Source of the DNA: Acidobacteriota bacterium
GTDB lineage: Bacteria > Acidobacteriota > Thermoanaerobaculia > Gp7-AA8
Assembly (NCBI GenBank): GCA_021781455.1
Contig: JAJXWV010000064.1
Span: forward strand, 124,001 to 188,000
Direction: 5' to 3'
Length of the DNA stretch: 64,000 bases
In this document: one piece after another, positions 33,193 to 42,729 of the stretch
Layout: each line of letters begins with the position of its first letter
How positions within the stretch are numbered: the first letter of the stretch is position 1
Made by a program: the position numbers and the translations under genes
The notes under the pieces: model-generated
What the model was told of the DNA's origin: nothing
The model's database searches: none
The model's input: the letters and a program-made list of their open reading frames with translations, nothing else

Positions 33193-34071
33193 TCAGAAGG
33201 CGTTGAGGATGTACTCGAGCGGATTGACCGGATTGTTGTTCAGACGCACTTCGTAATGGAGGTGCGGTCCGGTGGAGCGGCCGGTGGATCCGACGTAGCC
33301 GATGATGTCGCCGCGTTTGACGCGGCTTCCCGGATGGACCTTGAACGCCGAAAGGTGGCCGTATCGCGTCGAGTAGCCGAAGCCGTGCGAAATGTAGATC
33401 ACGTTCCCGTAACCGTTCGCCCACTCCGCCTTGACGACCGTGCCGTCGGCCGGGGCGCGGACGGGCTGGCCGACGGCCGAGGAGATGTCGACCGCGTTGT
33501 GAGTGCCGGGCTCGCCGGTGAACGGATCAGAGCGGCCGCCGAAGCCGTCCGTCAGGATCCCCCGGACGGGCGCGATCGAAGGAGTCGATGAAAGCAGCTG
33601 GTCCTGCGCAACGAACTTCTGCTCGAGCACGGAGAGATCTTTTTCGACCTGGCGCGAGCGGTAGCTCATCTTGTCGAGATCGTCGCTATAGGGGCTGCGG
33701 CTGAGGTCCTCGTTCTGTCTCAGACCTCCGACGCCGCCCTGGCTGCCCTCATCGAGCGTGGAAATGCCGGCGATGATGGCCAGCTTGCGGGTCCGGTCTT
33801 CGACGGTCCGGAGCTGAGTGCGAAGGGATTCGACGGATTTACTGAACTGCTCGTTCGCCGATTGCAGCTCCCGGTTCTCGGTGCGCAGTTTGTGGAGCTC
33901 GTGGGTCTGGGAAAGGGAGGTGAAGTACTGAACCGAGAAGAAGGTCGACAGGCAGAGCGAAGAGGTGACGATGGAGATCAGGGAAAAGAGCAAGCGGTGC
34001 GACACTTTCAACTTCCGGAACTTGGCCCGCGCGTGCGGGACAAAGATGATCGTTGAATAGCGCTTATTCAT
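33193..34071 (-). CDS. membrane-anchored M23 metallopeptidase
   Basis: Encodes 292 residues. A membrane helix lies at about 25-48, a coiled coil at about 55-100 (HELHKLRTENRELQSANEQF), and the M23 (LytM) domain at 170-290. Zinc/catalytic motifs are HNAVDI (first His and Asp; the usual Gly is Ala here), GHLS and HLHYEV. It should cut peptide cross-links of peptidoglycan in the periplasm or, as often with the coiled-coil form, act in cell-shape control. GGAG six nucleotides before the ATG is the ribosome site. Promoter boxes are at 34115-34144. Confidence 0.9.
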   Translation of the reverse strand: MNKRYSTIIFVPHARAKFRKLKVSHRLLFSLISIVTSSLCLSTFFSVQYFTSLSQTHELHKLRTENRELQSANEQFSKSVESLRTQLRTVEDRTRKLAIIAGISTLDEGSQGGVGGLRQNEDLSRSPYSDDLDKMSYRSRQVEKDLSVLEQKFVAQDQLLSSTPSIAPVRGILTDGFGGRSDPFTGEPGTHNAVDISSAVGQPVRAPADGTVVKAEWANGYGNVIYISHGFGYSTRYGHLSAFKVHPGSRVKRGDIIGYVGSTGRSTGPHLHYEVRLNNNPVNPLEYILNAF

Positions 34072-34114
34072 GCTTGCTCCAGACTGGACGAGAATTGGGC
34101 CGTTGTGACCGCGT

Positions 34115-34144
34115 ATTCTTAGTGAATACAGATGGATGAGTCAA
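34115..34144 (-). promoter_or_regulatory. sigma70-like promoter for the M23 peptidase gene
   Basis: On the minus strand TTGACT (34139-34144) and AAGAAT (34115-34120) are separated by 18 nt and lie about 45 nt before the start codon. GTATTC and GAATAC (34113-34129) form an inverted repeat over the -10 box, which could be an operator or chance. Confidence 0.5.
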
Positions 34145-34416
34145 CCCAAAATCCACCCAAACTTGGAAGGTGTGCATATTGGTGCAAGTGCTCATAACAT
34201 AAGGACTTGCGGGCCTAAAATATGGCGTAATCGCATATTCGGTCCACGGAATGGCGCCTTCTCGGTTTCTCGCAAAATAACTCTATTCAACCTTCGCCTA
34301 CTCTATCCCGGCCGAGTCACGACCTTCCGTGCCTGGAGTCACAAAACTAGTAAACTCGGCCGCATCGATCCCACCGGGCCGCTGAGACTCCCGCGGCCCG
34401 CCTCAACGGAGCCCAC
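34145..34416. other. AT-richer intergenic stretch without a recognised gene
   Basis: This stretch is clearly richer in A and T than the rest of the window (for example CCTAAAATATGGCG and CAAAATAACTCTATTC), and has no family repeat. An open frame starting at 34136 runs into the deaminase gene but shows no protein-like pattern. It must contain the promoter of the dCMP deaminase gene and may contain an unrecognised leader or a transferred remnant. Confidence 0.5.
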
Positions 34417-34851
34417 ATGCGCGCTGGCTGGAATGAGTACTTCATGGGCATCGCCCATCAGGCGGCAACTCGCTCAACCTGTCCTCGAAAACATGTCGGA
34501 GCAGTCATCGTCCGCGACCGGACCGTGCTTTCAACCGGCTACAACGGATCTCTTCGCGGCATGCCGCACTGCGAGGAGGTCGGATGCCTGATGGAAGAGG
34601 GCCACTGCGTTCAGACCGTGCATGCCGAGGCTAACGCGATCCTGCAGGCGGCGAAGAACGGCGTCTCCGTCGACGGTGCCGAGATGTATACGACCGCGTC
34701 TCCCTGCTGGAATTGCTTCAAGCTGATCGCCAACGCCGGGATCCGACGAATCTACTTCGGCGAGTTCTATCGCGAGGAGAGATCGCGCCAGGTCGCCGAG
34801 CAGATCGGCATCGAGCTCGTCGATCTGGAGATGCCCGCCTCCCCCAAATAG
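34417..34851 (+). CDS. deoxycytidylate (dCMP) deaminase
   Basis: Encodes 144 residues. The zinc ligands and catalytic Glu are in HAEANAIL and SPCWNCFKLI; the N-terminal WNEYFMGIA and VIVRDR-VLSTGYNG blocks are typical of the ComEB/dCMP deaminase family. It makes dUMP for thymidylate synthesis. The second cysteine motif is CWNC where CPMC is common, which still keeps both ligands. A heptad palindrome separates it from tsaB downstream, so the two may be one transcript. Confidence 0.92.
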   Translation: MRAGWNEYFMGIAHQAATRSTCPRKHVGAVIVRDRTVLSTGYNGSLRGMPHCEEVGCLMEEGHCVQTVHAEANAILQAAKNGVSVDGAEMYTTASPCWNCFKLIANAGIRRIYFGEFYREERSRQVAEQIGIELVDLEMPASPK

Positions 34852-34947
34852 AGTCCTGAGTCCTGAGTCCTGAGTCCTGAGTCCTGAGAACAGACGGGAT
34901 AGACTCGCCCTTTCAGGCTCAGCACTCAGGACTCAGGACTCAGGACT
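34852..34947. repeat. family III heptad palindrome between dCMP deaminase and tsaB
   Basis: Left arm 34852-34888 is five tandem AGTCCTG units; right arm 34918-34947 is GCACTCA then three GGACTCA units and touches the tsaB ATG directly. The arms pair with one mismatch. The AGGA of the last right-arm units is the only ribosome-site-like sequence for tsaB. Confidence 0.93.
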
Positions 34948-35595
34948 ATGTATGCGCTCGCCGTCGACACCTCGCTCCCGCTCCTCTCGGTGGCACTGCT
35001 CTCGGATCGTTCGGTCCTCGGCACGATCGCGCTGGAGGGAAAGGGTTCGCGAAATGAGAAGCTCCTTCCGTCGATCGACTGGCTGCTGACCGAGAGCGGG
35101 ATCGACCGTCAGGCCATCGACCTCTTCGCCGTCACCCGCGGCCCAGGATCCTTCACCGGCGTGCGCATCGGTCTGGCCACGATTCAGGGTCTGGCCCTGG
35201 CGATCGGACGCCCCGTCTGTGCCATGTCGACGCACGAGGCCATTGCGCTGGGGGAGGGGACTTCGGCCGATCACCCGATCGTCCCTCTCGAGCGGATCCT
35301 GGTCTGGGACGACGCCGGACGGGGCGAGATCTACCTTTCGTTTTTCGAAGGTCATCACGAGATCGTGGCGCCTCGGCTCGCGAGCGTGGCCGAGAGGGAT
35401 GAGCTGGCGCGGACGGCGGCGCTCGTGATTCCGACGGCGGAGTTCATCCAGCACGGGAATGTCGCGGCGGGATGCGCGCGGCGCGCGGTGGAGATTCATG
35501 CGTCGGGCGAGGCGGCGCGGTACACGGACGCGACACCGATCTACGTCCGGCTGGCCGAAGCCGAGGTCAAGCTGCAGCGGAAAACGAATGGATGA
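34948..35595 (+). CDS. tsaB: tRNA t6A biosynthesis protein TsaB
   Basis: Encodes 215 residues of the ASKHA fold. YALAVDTS at the N-terminus and VTRGPGSFTGVRIGLATIQGLAL near 63-85 are diagnostic. TsaB is the partner of TsaD in the threonylcarbamoyl transfer to A37 of ANN-reading tRNAs. It overlaps rimI by 8 nt, the usual pairing. Its start codon directly follows a heptad repeat arm. Confidence 0.94.
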   Translation: MYALAVDTSLPLLSVALLSDRSVLGTIALEGKGSRNEKLLPSIDWLLTESGIDRQAIDLFAVTRGPGSFTGVRIGLATIQGLALAIGRPVCAMSTHEAIALGEGTSADHPIVPLERILVWDDAGRGEIYLSFFEGHHEIVAPRLASVAERDELARTAALVIPTAEFIQHGNVAAGCARRAVEIHASGEAARYTDATPIYVRLAEAEVKLQRKTNG

Positions 35596-36034
35596 CGTCG
35601 AGATCGCCGTTGCGACTGCGGAGGACATCGACGGCGTCCACCGCCTGGAGGTCGAGGCGTTTCCGTCGCCGTGGCGCCGCGAGTTCTTCGTCAGCGAGCT
35701 GACCGCCAGCGGGCGCTTCAATCTGGTGGCGCGGCGCGGCGGCAAGGTGATCGGCTACGTGTTCGCCATGTGGTTTTTCGACGAGATGCACGTCAACAAG
35801 ATCGCCGTCACGCGGCGCGAGCGGCGGCGGGGAATCGCGGCCGAGCTGATGGCTCGCTGCGTCGAATTCGCCCGGATCCACCGGATCAAGACGGTCTCGC
35901 TCGAGGTGCGCGTCACCAACAAGGGTGCTCAGGAGTTCTACAAGATGCTGGATTTCCAGGCCACGTATGTTCGCCAGCGCTACTACCCCGACGGCGAGGC
36001 CGCCGTGGTCATGACGAAGACTTTGCCTTCGTAG
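35588..36034 (+). CDS. rimI: ribosomal-protein-alanine N-acetyltransferase
   Basis: Encodes 148 residues of the GNAT fold: HRLEVEAFPSPW, FAMWFFDEMHVNKIAVTRRERRRGIA (acetyl-CoA pyrophosphate loop RRRGIA) and SLEVRVTNKGAQEFYKMLDF. RimI acetylates the N-terminus of ribosomal protein S18 and possibly others. The start inside the end of tsaB is supported by the exact match to the family's N-terminal pattern. The 3' end overlaps the convergent lipoprotein gene by 26 nt. Confidence 0.93.
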   Translation: MDDVEIAVATAEDIDGVHRLEVEAFPSPWRREFFVSELTASGRFNLVARRGGKVIGYVFAMWFFDEMHVNKIAVTRRERRRGIAAELMARCVEFARIHRIKTVSLEVRVTNKGAQEFYKMLDFQATYVRQRYYPDGEAAVVMTKTLPS

Positions 36035-37139
36035 TCCAGCGCAGGACGTATCGCGGGGCCGGCCGCATTTTCGCCATCACGGCCTCGGCGACGTCGGCCG
36101 CGCGCACGACCTCGGCGGCTTTGCGCTCCTGCCCGGCCACTGAGCGCGCCAGATCGACCGCGGTCTGTTCCTTCGTTTCGTTCAGCACGGCCACCAGCGG
36201 ATCGGGAGAGACCCACCGCCCCTGCAGGGAGGCGACAGCGTCGAGGACCTTGGTCATCTCCACCTTGATCGCCCCGTCGGGCGACCGGGAGAACCCTTCC
36301 ACGGCCAGCGGCGCGCCGCGGACGACGACGGTCATCGCAGCCGGGAATGGATTGAAGACGAGATCGAAATCGCGATCGATGCTTCCGGATCCTCCCTCGT
36401 CGTCGGCGGTCATGAGCTCGAGCCATTGCCTCACCTTGTCGACATATGCGGTCTCGTCATCACTGAGCAGCGGTCGTTTGGCTTCTTCGTCATCGAAAAG
36501 GGCCGTAAACATGGCCTCGGCGCGCGCCGGGTTGGCGTCCATGTATCGGTACATCGACCGCAATGCGGCGAAGTAGCCGACGGCACGCTCGGAAAAGACG
36601 CCCAGGCGCTTTTCCACCTTCAGGCGCTGTTCTCTCGTGGCGCGGGTGCTCTGGCCGGTGTAAATCGCCAGCTCTGCCCACCCTTCGCCTCGCGTCACGC
36701 TGACGGTCAGCGGGGTATCCGAAAAGAACCTCTGCAGATTGTCGACTGCGATCGTGCCGCTGTGCTCCGCGCCCACCAGCTCGTGATCGGCCGTATCCAG
36801 GCAGGTGCGCTCCGCCTTCGGGTCGGCATTCGCGAAACGGACGGCCCATTCATCGTGGCCGGCGAGCAATGCCGAACGGGTTTCCTCGACCAGTGCAGCT
36901 TCGGGAGTGCCGGGCTTCTCGTTGTTCAGCCTCGTCTGCGCAGTGATCGTGACAAAGATCCCGGTCTCGTCGAAGGCGAGGGTCACGCTCTGCTCGACCG
37001 GCTCGCCGCACGACAGCACGAGCAGTCCGATCGCCGCGATCGCGGTGGCGCGATTCAGCCGGCGTCGCGAATGGCTTCGATCGGGTCGAGGCGCGATGCC
37101 ACCCGTGCCGGATACCACGTGGCGATGACGGAAAGGCAT
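36009..37139 (-). CDS. predicted lipoprotein of unknown function
   Basis: Up to 376 residues. A lipobox-like segment AIAAIGLLVLSC is preceded by arginines; the true start is uncertain, because the ATG at 37139 leaves 40 residues before it and overlaps the lolC-like gene by 85 nt, while a CTG at 37058 (CTGA overlap with the lolC stop) would give a compact signal peptide. The rest is soluble and charged, with no motif I recognise. Its place directly behind a LolC/E permease gene suggests an envelope function. Confidence 0.68.
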   Translation of the reverse strand: MPFRHRHVVSGTGGIAPRPDRSHSRRRLNRATAIAAIGLLVLSCGEPVEQSVTLAFDETGIFVTITAQTRLNNEKPGTPEAALVEETRSALLAGHDEWAVRFANADPKAERTCLDTADHELVGAEHSGTIAVDNLQRFFSDTPLTVSVTRGEGWAELAIYTGQSTRATREQRLKVEKRLGVFSERAVGYFAALRSMYRYMDANPARAEAMFTALFDDEEAKRPLLSDDETAYVDKVRQWLELMTADDEGGSGSIDRDFDLVFNPFPAAMTVVVRGAPLAVEGFSRSPDGAIKVEMTKVLDAVASLQGRWVSPDPLVAVLNETKEQTAVDLARSVAGQERKAAEVVRAADVAEAVMAKMRPAPRYVLRWTTKAKSSS

Positions 37140-38239
37140 ATGGCCACGACATTAACTCCGATTACGTCCGACGGCTCAAGTGTGAACGGGAGGTAGGTGA
37201 TGAAGTAGATGTCACGCGGCAGCGGAATGAGCTGGTAGTGATTCGCGGCCCAGGAGACGCCGATTCCGAAGATGTTCCCGAGGATCGTTCCGGTCAGGCC
37301 GATCAGGAGCCCGAGCTGAAGGAAGAGCGAAAGGATGGTCCTTTCCGAGGCGCCGAGGGTTCGCAGGATGCCCACGGAAGGTCGTTTCTCCATGATCAGC
37401 ATGGACAGGGAGGAGATGAGGTTCAGCGCGGCGACGAAGATGATCAGCGAGATCGTCGCGAACATGACGATCTTTTCCAGCCGCAGAGCGAGGAAGAGGG
37501 GGCGGTTGATCTCCTTCCACGTCTTCACCTGCACGGCTGGAAAGAGTGTGGCCAGTTGCGACTGCACCGACTCGACGTTGGCGGGGTTGCCGAACATCTC
37601 GATCGATGTGGGCTTGCCTCCGGTGGCGAAGAGGCTGGAGGCATCGTTCTGGTCGAGCCAGGCGTCCGTCGCGTTCGGTTCTCCGGACGACGGGAGCAAC
37701 CGCACGATCCGATACTTCCGCCACACCGGTACCGGGCCAAACGGAGTGAGACGCGTGCGCGGCGCGACGACGGTCACGTCCTGGCCGATGTCCAGCCCGA
37801 GCGCAGCCGCGAAATCGCGGGTGGTGAAGATCACGGCGTCGTGGGCGCCCCAGGTCACCGGGCCCGCCGCGGGTGCACGGCCGGGAGGGTAGGAGATGAT
37901 CCGCATGGGGCGGCCGCGGTGCTCGGCCTCGTTGGCGCCCCAGCCGATGCCGCTGATGACCGGCTCGATGTCGCGCATGCCGAGGCGGGAAGCGGCGGTG
38001 ACGATGGCCGCGGAGTCGTCGATTGTGTTGGAGTGCTTCGGCTCGATCAGAATCTGCGGGCTGGCGGCGATCAGCCGCTCTTTGATCTGGCCCTGCAGAC
38101 CGGAGAGAAGAGCGAGGGAAATCAGAAGGACGGCGACGCCCACGGCCAGCCCGAGCATGCTGATCAGGGAAAGGAATGCCGTATGGGCCTGCTTGCGCGC
38201 GGTCCAGAGATAGCGCCGCGCGATGCGGGATTCGATCAC
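37055..38239 (-). CDS. lipoprotein-releasing ABC transporter permease (LolC/LolE family)
   Basis: Encodes 394 residues from a GTG. One N-terminal helix (ISMLGLAVGVAVLLISLAL), a large periplasmic domain (about 50-265) and three C-terminal helices with LGASERTILSLFLQLG in the cytoplasmic coupling region are the MacB/LolC layout, and the ending VASRLDPIEAIR is typical of the family. It extracts lipoproteins from the inner membrane together with LolD. Only one permease is visible and the ATPase lolD is not next to it, so either they are encoded elsewhere or this is a homodimeric form. Confidence 0.87.
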   Translation of the reverse strand: MIESRIARRYLWTARKQAHTAFLSLISMLGLAVGVAVLLISLALLSGLQGQIKERLIAASPQILIEPKHSNTIDDSAAIVTAASRLGMRDIEPVISGIGWGANEAEHRGRPMRIISYPPGRAPAAGPVTWGAHDAVIFTTRDFAAALGLDIGQDVTVVAPRTRLTPFGPVPVWRKYRIVRLLPSSGEPNATDAWLDQNDASSLFATGGKPTSIEMFGNPANVESVQSQLATLFPAVQVKTWKEINRPLFLALRLEKIVMFATISLIIFVAALNLISSLSMLIMEKRPSVGILRTLGASERTILSLFLQLGLLIGLTGTILGNIFGIGVSWAANHYQLIPLPRDIYFITYLPFTLEPSDVIGVNVVAICLSVIATWYPARVASRLDPIEAIRDAG

Positions 38240-38275
38240 GTTGCGAGTTTATCCCGGGCGGAGGACCGCGGCTCC

Positions 38276-38443
38276 GTCACTCTGCGCCGGCGCAACCGCG
38301 GGGGCGGTTGACGGGCCGGAGCGGTGGAGCGCGGCGAAGAGTCTCTTACCGGGACGATCAGTCGGTTTGAGACTCTTCGCCGCGCTACGCCGCCAGAGGG
38401 CAGGCTGGAAAGCCCGCCCCACACCGGGGGCTCAGTGACGGGG
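38276..38443 (+). repeat. family I palindrome, copy 4, fused to another repeat
   Basis: Stem arms 38328-38345 and 38369-38386 pair perfectly over 18 bp around a 23-nt loop beginning TTACCGGGACGATCAG. The right outer arm is replaced from about 38392 by GGCAGGCTGGAAAGCCCGCC...ACACCGGGG, which is also part of the element at 62242. The composite lies between lysS and the lolC-like gene. Confidence 0.9.
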
Positions 38444-38446
38444 GCC

Positions 38447-40027
<1,581 letters not shown>

Positions 40028-40033
40028 GGTTTG

Positions 40034-40037
40034 CTCC
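40034..40037 (-). promoter_or_regulatory. ribosome binding site supporting the TTG start of lysS
   Basis: GGAG on the minus strand ends six nucleotides before TTG at 40027. It overlaps the edge of the heptad repeat. Confidence 0.6.
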
Positions 40038-40116
40038 AGTCCTGAGTCCTGAGTGCTGAGTCCTGAGTTCTGAGAAGCGTGACCCGCTCAGGACTCAGCA
40101 CTCAGGACTCAGGACT
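40038..40116. repeat. family III heptad palindrome with perfect 30-bp arms
   Basis: Arms 40038-40067 and 40087-40116 are exact complements over 30 nt, including the order of the variable base in each TGAGTNC unit (C, C, G, C). The right arm ends one base before the aminotransferase stop codon. Confidence 0.95.
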
Positions 40117-41283
40117 TTATAGCTTCCGCAGTGCCTCGACCGCCTCTTCAATCACGTCCATGGTGGTGGAGAAGGACATGCGCAGGTGGCCCTCGCCCTC
40201 CTGGCCGAAGACGAGGCCGGGAACCGAGGCGATGCTCGTCGTCGCCAGCAGCTGTTCCATCGCCTTCCAGGAGTCGGAGCCGAGGCGTTCGCGAACATCG
40301 GGGAAAAGATAGAAGGCTCCCGGCGGGGAGGGGCAGCGCAATCCGGCGTCGTTGAAGCCCTGGACGAGAAGATCGCGGCGGCGAAGGTACTCGTCGCGCA
40401 TGGTGGCGAGGTAAGGCGAGCGGTCCTCGATCGCGGCGAGGGCGGCGAATTGAGTGGGCGTCGAAACGCCGTTGATCGAGTTCAGCACGAGCTTCCGCAG
40501 CGGACCCATGAACGCCTGGTCGGCGACCACGTAGCCGATGCGCCAGCCGGTCATGGCGAAGCTCTTGCTCAGCGTGTAGACCGTGAGCGTCCGCGAAAAC
40601 ATGCTCGGGAGCGAGGCCATGGAGACGTGTTCGCCGCGGTAGACGAGATCCTCGTACGCTTCATCGGCGATCACGATCAGGTCGTGCGCGGTGGCGAATG
40701 CAGCGATCGACTGCAGCTGTTCGCGCGTGAGGACGTTCCCGGTCGGGTTCGACGGCGAGTTGACGTAGAGCACCCGCGTCCGGCTGCTGAGTTTCTTCTC
40801 GAGCAGCACGCCAGGGTCCGCGCGATCGCGAATGTCGTCCCAGGCGACCATGACCGGGATCCCGCCGCAATAGGTGACCTGGTCCTTGATCGGCGTCCAG
40901 TAGGGCGAGAAGAACATCACCTCGTCGCCCGGGTTGACCGTCACCTGGAAGGCGCAGAAGAGGCCATGGGCGCCGCCATTGACGACGATTGCGTTGTCGG
41001 TCGTGGTCTCGATGTGGTTGCGCGTCGAGAGCTTGCTGCGCATCGCGTCGAGGAGCGGCGCGATGCCGGAGGAGGGGGCGTACCGCGTCTGGTCGGCGTC
41101 GACGGCGCGCTTGAGAGCTTCCTTCACGAAATCGGGAGTCGGCATGAAGGGCTCGCCGCCCTGAAGCTGCAGGACGCGCTCGCCGCGGGCCTTCATGTCC
41201 AGCACGCGGTTCCGGATGCGGACGATGTCCGAAAATCCGAGGAGCGAGGCGCGTTGCGCAGCGTGAAGAGAGGCGTCGGTCAA
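40117..41283 (-). CDS. class I/II PLP aminotransferase
   Basis: Encodes 388 residues. The PLP lysine is near residue 240 in TLSKSFAMTGWRIGY; other PLP contacts are NGGAHGLFCAF, NSPSNPTGNVLT and IADEAYEDLVY. RMSFSTT is the conserved C-terminal Arg motif that binds the substrate carboxylate. This is the aspartate/aromatic aminotransferase superfamily (subgroup I-gamma by feel); exact substrate is not determined. It precedes lysS on the same strand with a heptad palindrome between. Confidence 0.9.
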   Translation of the reverse strand: MTDASLHAAQRASLLGFSDIVRIRNRVLDMKARGERVLQLQGGEPFMPTPDFVKEALKRAVDADQTRYAPSSGIAPLLDAMRSKLSTRNHIETTTDNAIVVNGGAHGLFCAFQVTVNPGDEVMFFSPYWTPIKDQVTYCGGIPVMVAWDDIRDRADPGVLLEKKLSSRTRVLYVNSPSNPTGNVLTREQLQSIAAFATAHDLIVIADEAYEDLVYRGEHVSMASLPSMFSRTLTVYTLSKSFAMTGWRIGYVVADQAFMGPLRKLVLNSINGVSTPTQFAALAAIEDRSPYLATMRDEYLRRRDLLVQGFNDAGLRCPSPPGAFYLFPDVRERLGSDSWKAMEQLLATTSIASVPGLVFGQEGEGHLRMSFSTTMDVIEEAVEALRKL

Positions 41284-41352
41284 GGCGCGGCGGATTGTAT
41301 TCGAAGCGGACAGCGTGCAGCGGGCAGGGAGGAGGAAACCTGCCCGCTGGCC

Positions 41353-42096
41353 CTACGGTTTCGGAGTGGGTGCCGGCGCCTTGCCTGCCGGCGCGGCCGG
41401 AGGAACGATCTTGTCGGTCGGCGCCACGGGAGAGGGTGCCGGCGGCGCGAGCGTGACGGCCGGCTGCCCGTATCCGGCCGGCATTCCCTGGAACAGCATC
41501 GACTCGCGCGTGTGCTCGTTCGGATACGCCTTGATGAGTGCGTACGCCACCAGTTTGCTGTCGAGGATCTGCGGATTCACTTTCACGTCGAGCAGGGCAT
41601 GGTTGATCGAGAACGCCTTCGCGTAGTCGTCGATGGCGGCGTCGTAGTCGCCGCGTCGCTCCTCCATCAATCCCATCTGGAAGAGCGCCGCGGAGTGGCC
41701 GGGCTTGTAGTGCAGCACGCGGCCGAAGGCGATGCGCGCCCCCGTATAGTCATTGCGCGCCGACCGCATCAGGGCCAGGTTGTACCAGGCCGGATAGAAG
41801 TGACGGTCTGCGTTGACCGACCGCTCGAACTCGAGCTCGGCGTCCTTCGGGAAACCCTTCTCGGATAGGAGCTGCCCCAGCTGATTGTGCAGCGGCGCCG
41901 ACTGCGGGTCGGCGGCGAGGGCAATGACGGTCGCCCGGATGCGGTCGTCGAGCGGATTTCCCGGTGTCAGGTACTTCGCGTAGAAGAGCGGTCTCTGGTA
42001 GGTGTTCCCGGTGTTCCGGTTCCGGTGCAGGCGCGTGGACATCCCGCAGCCGGTGACGACGAGTGCAGCGAAGACCATGACGAAAAGTCGTTTCAT
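41353..42096 (-). CDS. TPR-containing lipoprotein
   Basis: Encodes 247 residues. The signal peptide ends in the lipobox VTGC (Cys17). About four TPR-like helical pairs follow (APLHNQLGQLLSEKG, YPAWYNLALMRSARNDY, SAALFQMGLMEERRGDY), then a Pro/Ala-rich tail. It is probably attached to the outer membrane as a scaffold. It starts three nucleotides after the stop of the next upstream gene (42100), so the two form an operon. Confidence 0.82.
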   Translation of the reverse strand: MKRLFVMVFAALVVTGCGMSTRLHRNRNTGNTYQRPLFYAKYLTPGNPLDDRIRATVIALAADPQSAPLHNQLGQLLSEKGFPKDAELEFERSVNADRHFYPAWYNLALMRSARNDYTGARIAFGRVLHYKPGHSAALFQMGLMEERRGDYDAAIDDYAKAFSINHALLDVKVNPQILDSKLVAYALIKAYPNEHTRESMLFQGMPAGYGQPAVTLAPPAPSPVAPTDKIVPPAAPAGKAPAPTPKP

Positions 42097-42099
42097 CGA

Positions 42100-42699
42100 T
42101 CAATCCTGAAGTGGTTTGGCTTTCAGCTTCACTTTCCCGTCGACGGTCTCGACGCGGAAGGCGACTTTGGTGACGTTGTATTTCCCGCGGATCAGCTCCG
42201 CCTGTTTCTGAACCATCTGGCCCAACTGCTCGAAGGTCACCGTGGTCTTCTTCCCGTTGGCCTTCAGCTGTTCACTGGCGATCTGCTCGTAGAGTTTGCG
42301 AATCTCCTCACCGTCGCTGCCCAGCGCCACTCTTACATACGGATCGGGGGGCGCCGAGGTCACGGCAGCCACGGCCGGGGAGGGCGTGGGCGCATGTTCC
42401 GGCTCGTTCATCAGGGCCTGCCGGCGGCGGAAGTCCAGCGGGCCTTCCTCACGCTCACGGATCTTGCGCGCCCAGTACTCACGGTACTGGTTGTAGCGGG
42501 TCAGCAGCTGGTTGTAGCGGAAGCGGCGCGTGTTGTCGCGCATCTTCTGCTTGCCGAGCTCGTAGATCATGTTCTCGACGTTCCGCCGATGCTGCATGGG
42601 CGGAACCTTCTGGAGTCCGGTGAAGAACTGGTCATAGGTGTTCTTCAACTTGCGGATCTCTTCCTCGAGCCGATCGAGCTCGTCGTCCTGTTTCTTCAA
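42100..42699 (-). CDS. coiled-coil protein, possible MXAN_5187-type C-terminal domain
   Basis: Encodes 199 residues from a TTG at 42699 (no ATG upstream in frame before the divergent selA). Residues 1-80 are strongly helical and charged, probably a coiled coil; a Pro/Ala linker near 105-120 follows; the last 70 residues (RKLYEQIASEQLKANG...GKVKLKAKPLQD) resemble the C-terminal domain known from Myxococcus MXAN_5187. That recall is tentative. It is the first gene of a two-gene operon with the TPR lipoprotein and is divergent from selA with only 30 nt between the starts. Confidence 0.7.
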   Translation of the reverse strand: MKKQDDELDRLEEEIRKLKNTYDQFFTGLQKVPPMQHRRNVENMIYELGKQKMRDNTRRFRYNQLLTRYNQYREYWARKIREREEGPLDFRRRQALMNEPEHAPTPSPAVAAVTSAPPDPYVRVALGSDGEEIRKLYEQIASEQLKANGKKTTVTFEQLGQMVQKQAELIRGKYNVTKVAFRVETVDGKVKLKAKPLQD

Positions 42700-42729
42700 G
42701 GCCGTGTCTACAATACGCGCGTTGAGGCC

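Noticed and set aside
34136-34591. 151-residue frame in the AT-rich gap overlapping the dCMP deaminase
   Set aside because: No ribosome site, no protein-like pattern, and overlap with a well-supported gene in another frame.
36009-37058. CTG start for the lipoprotein gene
   Set aside because: It gives a tidy signal peptide and a CTGA overlap, but CTG starts are very rare, so the longer ATG form is reported with this caveat.
41887-42729. Long N-terminal extension of the selA frame
   Set aside because: It is antisense to two minus-strand genes; SelA homology begins just after the ATG at 42730.
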